Of a stretch of DNA of 64,000 nucleotides, positions 43,743-51,539 are shown in pieces. Each line of letters starts with the position of its first letter. Position 1 is the stretch's first letter. This stretch comes from Ichthyophis bannanicus (Eukaryota; Chordata; Amphibia; Gymnophiona; Ichthyophiidae): the NCBI GenBank assembly GCA_033557465.1, contig CM066036.1, positions 588,959,574 through 589,023,573 of the forward strand, in the 5' to 3' direction. Below the pieces are notes generated by a model that was given only the letters and a program-made list of their open reading frames with translations, was not told where the DNA came from and searched no databases. The position numbers and the translations under genes were made by a program.

Positions 43743-46589
43743 ATGTGGGAGGAAGTGGGCAGAACAAAATCAATGCAAAATACACACAAGCCAGGAAAGT
43801 GCTGGAAAGCAATGAGCACAAATGCTCGAAGCTTAGCCAACAAAATTCCAGACCTGGAAGCCCTAACGGTGGAAACGGACTTGGACATTGTGGCCATTAC
43901 AGAAACATGGTTTAATGAATCACATGATTGGGATATAGCCATAGCTGGCTATAATCTATTCAGAAGGGACCGAGAAAATGGAAAAGGAGGAGGAGGAGCC
44001 TTGTATGTCAAAAGCAATATTAAAGCTACTGAAATGCAGGGGACATGGGGAAAAGAAGAAGCGCTCTGGATTGCGTTGGAGAGAGGAGATGGCACTGTCA
44101 TCCATATTGCTGTAGTCTATAGACCTCCGACTCAAATTGAAGAGAGAGACAATGAATTGATTAGAGATATTGCCAAGATAGCATCAAAGGGGGAAGCAAT
44201 CATATTGGGTGACTTTAATCTACCTGATGTGGATTGGATTACTCCTTCTGCACATCTGGAAAGAAGCAAAAGAATTGTGGATGCTCTCCAAGATGCATTA
44301 TTTAGACAAATGGTGATGGAACCAACCAGGGAAAGCTCAACGCTGGATGTAGTGCTCACCAACGGTGATAGTGTGTCAAATGTCTGCGTGAGTGCCCCTG
44401 TGAGCAACAGCGACCATCACACGGTGTGGTTTGAAATAAAAGCCATGGCACAGGCCAATCATAGCAAGCTCAGAGTCCTAAACTTCAAATACACTAACTT
44501 CAATCAAATGGCAGAGTATGTAAAGGAGGAGATGACGGGGTGGGAAGAGATAAAGGAAGTGGAATTGCAATGGGCTAAACTAAAGGAGGCATTGAAAGAA
44601 GCAACAGATAAATATGTAAGAAAAGTAAATAAAAGCAAGAGGAGAAGGAAACCTATTTGGTTTTCCAAAGAGGTGGCTGCTCATATAAAGGCAAAAAACA
44701 CAACTTTTGCAAAATTCAAAAGCTTGCAGACCGAAGAACACAGAAATGAATACAGGATCAAACTCAAAGAGACAAAACGAGAAATAAGGATAGCAAAATC
44801 AAAGGCAGAGGAAAAGATGGCTAAAGATGTTAAGGGTGGCAACAAAAATTTCTTCAGGTATATTCGGGAAAGGAAAAAGATCAGAGTTGGAATTGCAGGA
44901 CTCAGAAGTGCTGGGAAAGGACTCGTGGAAAGTGACACTGAAAAAGCAGAATTGCTAAACAATTACTTCTGCTCTGTGTTTACTAAAGAAGATCCTGGGG
45001 ATGGACCAGCTGTGACTCCCAAATATAAAAATGGGAATGAAGTAGATACCACACCATTCACAGCAGAAGAGGTGTTAGAACAACTTGCTAAACTGAAAGT
45101 GGACAAAGCCATGGGACCAGATGGGATACATCCCAGGATACTGAAAGAGCTCAGAGAGGTTCTTGCAGGACCGTTAAAGGATGTCTTCAACAGATCCTTG
45201 GAAACAGGAGAGGTTCCTCAGGACTGGAGAATGGCTGATGTCGTACCTCTACACAAAAGTGGTGACAGGGAAGAAGTGTCAAACTACAGACCCGTGAGCC
45301 TTACCTCGGTGGCAGGAAAAGTAATGGAGGCGCTCCTGAAAGAGCGAATAGTGAACTTTCTGAAAACCAACAGCTTGCAAGACCCGAGGCAACATGGTTT
45401 TACCGAAGGACGATCTTGCCAGACAAATCTGATCGAGTTCTTTGACTGCGTGACGAGGGAACTAGATCAGGGGCATGCAATGGATGTCATCTACCTGGAT
45501 TTCAGCAAAGCCTTTGATACTGTTCCTCATAGGAGGCTTATCAACAAACTCAGTAGCTTGGGGATGGGTCCCAAGATGGTAAACTGGATTAGAAATTGGC
45601 TGACTGACAGACGACAGAAGGTGATTGTACATGGAGCTCACTCGGATGAGAGGAAGGTGATTAGCGGGGTGCCCCAGGGTTCGGTCCTGGGCCCGGCACT
45701 GTTCAATGTATTTGTGAGTGATATTGCTGAAGGACTGAATGGAAAAGTCTGTCTTTTTGCAGACGACACAAAAATTTGCAACAGAGTGGACTCCCCTGAG
45801 GGAGTGGTTAACATGAAGAAAGATCTACAAAAGCTGGAAGACTGGTCTAAAGCTTGGCAACTACAATTTAATGCCAAAAAGTGCAGTGTCATGCACTTGG
45901 GTAGCAGAAATCCAAGAGAAATGTACAAGATAGGGGGAGAAAGGTTGGTATGCACAGTTCAGGAAAAAGACCTTGGTGTGATTATCTCTGCTGATCTCAA
46001 GGTGGCAAAACAGTGCGACAAGGCGGTGGCAAAAGCCAGGAGGATGTTGGGCTGCATACAAAGAGGGATTACCAGCAGAAAAGAAGAGGTACTTATGCCA
46101 CTGTATAGGTCACTGGTGAGGCCTCACTTGGAATACTGCGTTCAGTTTTGGAGACCGTATCTTGCAAAGGATGTAAAAAGACTGGAGACTGTTCAGAGGA
46201 AGGCGACCAAAATGATTTGGAGCCTACATCAGAAGCCTTATGAGAAGAGATTTGAAGACCTAAATATGTATACCTTGGAGGAAAGGAGGCACAGGGGAGA
46301 TATGATTCAGACCTTTAAATACTTAAAGAGAAATGAGGAACAAACAAACCTCTTCCAAAGACGGGGAACCTGTAAAACTAGAGGGCATAACATGAAACTG
46401 CAAGGGGGTAAATTGAAAGGCAATGTCAGGAAATATTTTTTCACTGAAAGGGTGGTGGATGCTTGGAATGCCCTCCCGATGGAAGTGGTAGGGGCGAACA
46501 CGGTGACGGAATTCAAAAAGGCATGGGACAAACACAGAGGATCCCTTTACAGAAATAGGAAAAAAAACAAAATAAACAGTACCATCTAA
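43743..46589 (+). CDS. LINE ORF2, endonuclease-reverse transcriptase, intact
   Basis: 948 codons without interruption. The endonuclease covers about residues 25-235: STNARSLANK, ITETWFN, GGGGALYVK, YRPPTQ, GDFNLPDVDW (about 155), EPTRESS and SDHH (about 225). The RT covers about residues 430-720: MGPDGIHPRILKE, YRPVSLTSV, QHGFTEGRSC, YLDFSKAFDTVP (about 583), SGVPQGSVLGP (about 642) and the catalytic FADDTK (about 672). The C-terminal domain follows with TVQEKDLGV, YCVQFWRPY and FFTERVVDAWNALP. It would nick DNA and reverse transcribe LINE RNA at the target. The start Met is the first in the frame after ORF1, 105 bases downstream. The full frame suggests recent insertion. Confidence 0.95.
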   Translation: MWEEVGRTKSMQNTHKPGKCWKAMSTNARSLANKIPDLEALTVETDLDIVAITETWFNESHDWDIAIAGYNLFRRDRENGKGGGGALYVKSNIKATEMQGTWGKEEALWIALERGDGTVIHIAVVYRPPTQIEERDNELIRDIAKIASKGEAIILGDFNLPDVDWITPSAHLERSKRIVDALQDALFRQMVMEPTRESSTLDVVLTNGDSVSNVCVSAPVSNSDHHTVWFEIKAMAQANHSKLRVLNFKYTNFNQMAEYVKEEMTGWEEIKEVELQWAKLKEALKEATDKYVRKVNKSKRRRKPIWFSKEVAAHIKAKNTTFAKFKSLQTEEHRNEYRIKLKETKREIRIAKSKAEEKMAKDVKGGNKNFFRYIRERKKIRVGIAGLRSAGKGLVESDTEKAELLNNYFCSVFTKEDPGDGPAVTPKYKNGNEVDTTPFTAEEVLEQLAKLKVDKAMGPDGIHPRILKELREVLAGPLKDVFNRSLETGEVPQDWRMADVVPLHKSGDREEVSNYRPVSLTSVAGKVMEALLKERIVNFLKTNSLQDPRQHGFTEGRSCQTNLIEFFDCVTRELDQGHAMDVIYLDFSKAFDTVPHRRLINKLSSLGMGPKMVNWIRNWLTDRRQKVIVHGAHSDERKVISGVPQGSVLGPALFNVFVSDIAEGLNGKVCLFADDTKICNRVDSPEGVVNMKKDLQKLEDWSKAWQLQFNAKKCSVMHLGSRNPREMYKIGGERLVCTVQEKDLGVIISADLKVAKQCDKAVAKARRMLGCIQRGITSRKEEVLMPLYRSLVRPHLEYCVQFWRPYLAKDVKRLETVQRKATKMIWSLHQKPYEKRFEDLNMYTLEERRHRGDMIQTFKYLKRNEEQTNLFQRRGTCKTRGHNMKLQGGKLKGNVRKYFFTERVVDAWNALPMEVVGANTVTEFKKAWDKHRGSLYRNRKKNKINSTI

Positions 46590-46813
46590 CTTCCGAACCA
46601 TATAACGTCTCAACAAATAGGGGTGTCCTATATGGAGTGGTGGGTTTACCCCTGAACAAGGATATGAAGAGGGGTGGCCTGCGCGGAGCGACAGGTGCAC
46701 CTACTCTTGCCATCTCGCTGGGCAGACTAGATGGACCATGCTGGTCTTTATCTGCCGTCAACTACTATGTTACTATGTTACTATGTTACTTACCAAAATT
46801 CCAAGTTCCAAGA

Positions 46814-47162
46814 TTCCAAGTTCCAAGTTCCAAGTTACAAGTGGCCAGTTACTAGTTCCAAGCTACAGACTGCAGTTCTGACTCATCTGTCTAGACATTC
46901 CAAACACTATACTCACCGGATCCGTTCCCCGTTCCCAAGCAAGCGCATGAGTTGGACCTCGGACTCCCCTCACGGGTTCGAGGTGTTGGCTCCGACCGGG
47001 TCCAGCACCCGCCGAGGCCTGGCCCAGCTCCCTCCGATGCAACTGGACCGGTGGCGCCTGGGAGCCGAGCCCACGTCGGAAGGGCACGAGCCCTGCAGGA
47101 CCAAACCTATAGAGGCGGAAAGTTGTGGTATAACAGCTCGTATACCCTCTACTCACCACACA
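46814..47162 (-). other. Provirus leader next to the primer binding site
   Basis: Non-coding. It begins with more TTCCAAG-type repeats (46,814-46,862) at the LINE insertion site, then GC-richer leader sequence. Confidence 0.5.
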
Positions 47163-47180
47163 TTCCGGGCCAACACACCA
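47163..47180 (-). promoter_or_regulatory. Primer binding site, tRNA-Gly-like
   Basis: On the minus strand TGGTGTGTTGGCCCGGAA lies six bases after the 5' LTR. By eye it fits the complement of a tRNA-Gly 3' end at about 15 of 18 positions. Confidence 0.6.
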
Positions 47181-47186
47181 AGAATA

Positions 47187-47831
47187 TGTAGCGGCAGAGC
47201 GCAAACAATCCAATAATACCAGGAGTCTGTTCAGAAGGTCCAAATCATTTATTTGTGCACAAGACTCAAGCAGAATCACATTCAAAATGGTTGAGCAATG
47301 GTTTCTAGCAAAACAACAACTTTTATACCTTTCTTCTCCATTCTGTACATAGGCAAACTTTTCATTGGTCCCAGTAACCCCTTCTATCCCATCTATTGGT
47401 CCCGGTACCATTACGTAGTCATCCAATGAGGACCTTGGTCTGGGCACAGCACCTGGTTGCCCCCCTTACAGTCCCCATTACAATGGACAGTTCTTAGACT
47501 CTTGATACAATTCTCCTCTAAGGTCACTTAGCTGACTAGAACATGTGGGAAAGCAGGGCACTGTAACCCTTCTCTCAGCAGAATTAATTAGTTCACAGAA
47601 GCTTCACACATCTTATCAGTACCAATTAAAGTTGTTTTTCTATCTTTTCTAAGTTTTGATTCTGCTTAGCTATGCTTGGTTATGCTTAGTTAAGTTTCGA
47701 TTCTATGAAGGCAGCATTCAGGGGGGTTTTCATTCCTCTGGGCCTAACCACAGGCTTCATTTACAGGTCAAGCTGCTTAGACCTGTCTGTTTAGTTCAAG
47801 CAGCATGGATCATAGGCTTTCGCCTACCACA
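47187..47831 (-). repeat. 5' LTR of the provirus
   Basis: 645 bp, TG...CA limits. It is nearly identical to 24,399-25,043, with about ten differences seen by eye. TATA box and AATAAA are at plus-strand 47,320-47,327 and 47,248-47,253. Followed outward by CAAC. Confidence 0.93.
47320..47327 (-). promoter_or_regulatory. TATA box of the proviral promoter
   Basis: TATAAAAG on the minus strand, about 70 bases upstream of the AATAAA signal in the same LTR. It would drive the provirus leftward. Confidence 0.75.
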
Positions 47832-49747
47832 CAACTATATCCCCAGGATGCAGTAGGCCTCACCTCAGAGCCCTTTCCCCCATCCTGGTGCTATGCTGAC
47901 TGCCCCTATTTGGGTTCACAGGGCTCAACTATATCCCCAGGATGCAGTAGGCCTCACTTCAGAGCCCTATCCCCCATCCTGGTGCTATGCTGACTGCCCC
48001 TGTTTGTGTTCACAGGGCTCAACTATATCTCCAGGATGCAGTAGGCCTCACCTCAGAGCCCTTTCCCCCATCCTGGTGCTATGCTGACTGCCCCTGTTTG
48101 GGTTCACAGGGCTCAACTATATCCCCAGGATGCAGCAGGGTGCACTGCAGAGCCCTATCCCCCATCCTGGTGCTATGCTGACTGCCCCTGTTTGTGTTCA
48201 CATGGCTCAACTATATCCCCAGGATGCAGTAGGCCTCACCTCAGAGCCCTTTCCCCCATCCTGGTGGTATGCTGACTGCCCCTGTTTGTGTTCACATGGC
48301 TCAACTATATCCCCAGGATGCAGTAGGCCTCACCTCAGAGCCCTTTCCCCCATCCTGGTGGTATGCCGACTGCCCCTGTTTGGGTTCACAGGGCTCAACT
48401 ATATCCCCAGGATGCAGTAGGCCTCACCTCAGGGCTCCATCCCCCATCTTGGTGCTATGCTGACTGCCCCTGTTTGTGTTCACAGGGCTCAACTATATCC
48501 CCAGGATGCAGTAGGCCTCACCTCAGGGCTCCATCCCCCATCCTGGTGCTATGCTGACTGCCCCTGTTTGTGTTCACAGGGCTCAACTATATCCCCAGGA
48601 TGCAGTTCAACTATATCCCCAGGATGCAGCAGGGTGCACTGCAGAGCCCTATCCCCCAACCTGGTGCTATTTGTGTTCACATATCCCCAGGATGCAGTAG
48701 GCCTCACCTCAGAGCCCTTTCCCCCATCCTGGTACTATGCTGACTGCCCCTGTTTGGGTTCACAGGGCTCAACTATATCCCCAGGATGCAGCAGGCCTCA
48801 TCTCAGAGCCCTATCCCCCATCCTGGTGCTATGCTGACTGCCCCTGTTTGGGTTCACAGGGATCAACTATATCCCCAGGATGCAGTAGGCCTCACCTCAG
48901 AGCCCTTTCCCCCATCCTGGTGCTATGCTGTCTGCTCCTGTTTGGGTTCACAGGGCTCAACTATATCTCCAGGATGCAGCAGGGTGCACTGCAGAGCCCT
49001 ATCCCCCATCCTCGTGCTATGCTGACTGCCCCTGTTTGTGTTCACAGGGCTCAACTATATCCCCAGGATGCAGTAGGCCTCACCTCAGAGCCCTTTCCCC
49101 CATCCTGGTGCTATGCTGACTGCCCCTGTTTGTGTTCACAGGGCTCAACTATATCCCCAGGATGCAGGAGGGTGCACTGTAGAGCTTATCCCCCATCTTC
49201 ATGCTATGCTGACTGCCCCTATTTGTGTTCACAGGGCTCAACTATATCCCCAGGATGCAGTAGGCCTCACCTCAGAGCCCTTTCCCCCATCCTGGTGCTA
49301 TGCTGACTGCCCCTGTTTGTGTTCACAGGGCTCAACTATATCCCCAGGATGCAGGAGGGTGCACTGTAGAGCCCTATCCCCCATCCTCATGCTATGCTGA
49401 CTGCCCCTGTTTGTGTTCACAGGGCTCAACTATATCCCCAGGATGCAGTAGGCCTCACCTCAGAGCCCTTTCCCCCATCCTGGTGCTATGCTGACTGCCC
49501 CTGTTGGGGTTCACAGGGCTCAACTATATCCCCAGGATGCAGTAGGCCTCACCTCAGAGCCCTATCCCCCATCCTGATGCTATGCTGACTGCTCCTGTTT
49601 GTGTTCACAGGGCTCAACTATATCCCCAGGATGCTGTAGGCCTCACCTCAGAGCCCTATCCCCCATCCTGGTGCTATGCTGACTGCCCCTGTTTGTGTTC
49701 ACAGGGCTCAACTATATCCCCAGGATGCAGCAGGGTGCACTGCAGAG
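47832..49747 (+). repeat. 94-bp tandem array, right part (about 20 units)
   Basis: Continues the array broken at 24,398, beginning CAACTATATCCCC. Period is 94 with a few irregular units; a shortened and fused one lies at 48,600-48,690. The variable block again alternates between types. The last unit runs into unique intron DNA after 49,747. Frames through the array stay open for 60-190 codons only because the unit lacks stops in some frames; no protein is claimed. Confidence 0.95.
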
Positions 49748-50041
49748 GCCCACCTCCCATCCCGGCATTGGCTGATGGGCACTGGCAGATGTGTGGAGAT
49801 GGCCCACAGAGGTGCGCTTTGTCTGGGTCGCATGGGCCCACACACAGGGCACATAGGGTCCAAGCCAGACATGCCCTGGCACGGTGCATACATGGGGGAA
49901 GCCCTGGCAAATGCATGGGGCATGAATGAACCAGACAATAGGGGCGGGCACCTGTGACACACAGAGATATATCTGTGTTGCTTCGTGGGCCACTAAAGGG
50001 TTCCTGTCCGCTAATGTCAATGTGTGTTATCAACCGGACAG
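49748..50041 (+). other. End of the large intron
   Basis: Unique sequence ending in the acceptor CCGGACAG at 50,034-50,041. The polypyrimidine tract is weak. Confidence 0.5.
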
Positions 50042-50135
50042 GTGGAGGATCTCCGGAAGAAGGCACGGGAGCTGAGGGCGAGGTTCCTGCGTTTCGTAGT
50101 GCATGTCCAGCGGGAGCGGATGGCCCAATGGGATG
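50042..50135 (+). CDS. Myb/SANT-like protein, coding exon 2
   Basis: Starts in phase 0 after CAG at 50,041 and continues the Myb/SANT domain with VEDLRKKARELRARFLRF, a basic helix typical of the third helix and its extension in this family. It ends after one base of a codon at donor GTGAGT (50,136). Frame and domain continuity with 23,122-23,307 is the main evidence that the two exons, 26.7 kb apart, form one gene. Confidence 0.7.
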
Positions 50136-50249
50136 GTGAGTGATGTGACATGGCCCTGAGGGGCAATGGCTGTCAGATCCACAGGACGCATGTGAGTGCC
50201 GTGGCTGATGTGTGACCATGGAGATGATACGTGTTCCCCTCTCCCACAG

Positions 50250-50584
50250 CGGATGCACATGCTGCCGTGAATCCAGCGGTGCCAGTGGCGCAGGATGCCG
50301 CAGTGGGGACGGAGGATGAAGGCGGTGACGGAGGCCAGGAGGAGGTCCATGCCCCGGAGCCCTTGCCTGAAGACAACGGTGGGGGGGACGAACTGGAGGG
50401 TGCTGCAGCCCTCAACGAGGGGGAGGAGGGGGATGGGGAGGAGGAGGGGGAGGTGGGAGCGGGGGAGATGGAGGTGAAGGGTGTAGTGGGAGCAGGGGAG
50501 GAGGGGAGGAGGGGGAGGTTGGAGTGGGGGAGGCAGGGGAGGAGGGTCTGGTGGGGGCAGAGGGGGAGGAGGGGGTGCCTGTGA
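50250..50584 (+). CDS. Myb/SANT-like protein, coding exon 3 (acidic region)
   Basis: Acceptor CTCCCACAG precedes 50,250, and two bases complete the split Ala codon. The frame encodes an alanine/valine-rich start and then a long Glu/Gly-rich acidic stretch. It is open to a stop at 50,584. The GGA-rich DNA from 50,420 on may hide length changes: another frame avoids the stop and reaches a donor-like GTGGGT at 50,612. The end of this exon is therefore uncertain. Confidence 0.5.
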
Positions 50585-50904
50585 TTGGGAGCCAGGGTCC
50601 AGAGGGGGACCAGGTGGGTGGGGTGGGGGTGGAGCAGGTTGGGTCTGGGGGGGGAAGGGGATGGGGTGGGGGCAGGGATGGGGGTGGCAGCTGAGGCAGG
50701 TCCCCATCAGCACAGGCCACCACAGGGCAATGGGGGCACCAGCTACCTGCCCCATGATGACCCAGATGCACACCTCCTGGACGTGTGCCTGCCACACATG
50801 GCCGTTGACAGGCGTACCATGCATGCAGCCACACAGACAAGGGGAGATGTGTGTCTGTGCAGCTGCATGTGTGGGCTGCGCCTGACTGTGGCTGTGCGTG
50901 CCAG

Positions 50905-51054
50905 GCGCACACCCAGAGGCAGCATGCCCTCATCATGGGGCAAGTACTGGCGACCCCGACCGTGGTGGCTGACCGGCTGCGTGCACTGGAGGAGCGCGTT
51001 GCCAGTGGCGCACCTGGCCAGCCACCATGTGACAGGGGTCCCCGGGGTGTGTAG
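50905..51054 (+). CDS. Myb/SANT-like protein, candidate last exon
   Basis: Acceptor-like TGCCAG at 50,904, then a frame with QRQHALIMGQVL and VVADRLRALEERV, a helical end like those of Myb/SANT-like transposon proteins, closing with TAG at 51,052-51,054. Phase with exon 3 cannot be proven. A poly(A) signal follows 100 bases later. Confidence 0.45.
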   Translation, partial: AHTQRQHALIMGQVLATPTVVADRLRALEERVASGAPGQPPCDRGPRGV

Positions 51055-51158
51055 TGTGGGGATACACATGGCAAACCCGCCCTGTGATGGCCCGTGCCAT
51101 GGCCTGCCACAACCACCAACGACAGGGATGACTGGGCCCCTCAAATGTCGGCAATGTA

Positions 51159-51164
51159 AATAAA
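51159..51164 (+). terminator. Poly(A) signal of the Myb/SANT-like gene
   Basis: AATAAA, followed by a GT-rich stretch (GTTGTTAACAGTTTG), about 105 bases after the candidate stop. Confidence 0.55.
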
Positions 51165-51539
51165 GTTGTTAACAGTTTGAATGTTCCTACGGTGGCCAGA
51201 TGTCTCTCATTGCTATGTGTCATTGTTGCGTGAGTGACAGGTGTGTCTGTGTGCACCTAAAGGTGAGACTGCAATGTAATCAGGTAAGGGCAGCGGAGAC
51301 ACCATTGTGCCCAGACTACAGTGCTTCAGGGGTGGAATGAGGGGGGAAACCGAGCAGGTGAGCGAATGGCCTGCAGGATGACAGCGTGACGGCAGCTATC
51401 CACAATAGGAGGTGTGTGCAACACAGAGGGGACAATGGTGTATTCGGGATAGGACAGTAGGAAGGCCTCAGTAGCGTATCATACAACAATCCACAGTGGT
51501 GAGTTGCGAGGGGAAGGGATGACAGGGGAGGGGTATGTG
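51165..51539. other. Unassigned spacer
   Basis: Between the poly(A) signal and the L1-like remnant. No gene seen; it may hold upstream ORF2 sequence too decayed to read. Confidence 0.4.

Larger units (their letters stand above)
43068..46798 (+). mobile_element. CR1/L2-type LINE, 5'-truncated, ORF2 intact
   Basis: Flanked by TTCCAAGTTCCAAGA on both sides (43,053-43,067 and 46,799-46,813), a probable 15-bp target duplication. The right side continues as a short TTCCAAG repeat. The element begins inside ORF1, has a complete ORF2 and ends in a short tandem tail (TACTATGT units, 46,763-46,790) as usual for this class. It sits in the leader region of the provirus. Confidence 0.9.
24395..47835 (-). 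mobile_element. Endogenous gammaretrovirus-like provirus, nested and defective
   Basis: Two 645-bp LTRs (24,399-25,043 and 47,187-47,831) enclose, on the minus strand, a primer binding site, a long leader/gag region with no recognised gag, and broken RT, RNase H, integrase and env pieces, with a polypurine tract at the 3' LTR. The host duplication CAAC (24,395-24,398 and 47,832-47,835) is 4 bp, as for gammaretroviruses. The provirus sits in the 94-bp array. About 15.7 kb of its 23.4 kb are later insertions: a Penelope pair, a Harbinger-like element and a LINE. The LTRs differ at about ten sites by eye, while pol carries many stops. Class I (gamma/epsilon-like) assignment comes from RT and integrase wording. 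No functional gene remains. Confidence 0.92.

Noticed and set aside
46863..47447. 194-codon minus-strand frame across the 5' LTR and leader
   Set aside because: It crosses the LTR/primer-binding-site boundary and its LTR part recurs in the other LTR. It is an LTR shadow, not a gene.
50030..51119. Long Pro/Ser/His-rich minus-strand frames (264 and 235 codons)
   Set aside because: They are the complement of GGA-rich coding and intron DNA of the Myb/SANT-like gene. Composition bias alone keeps them open.
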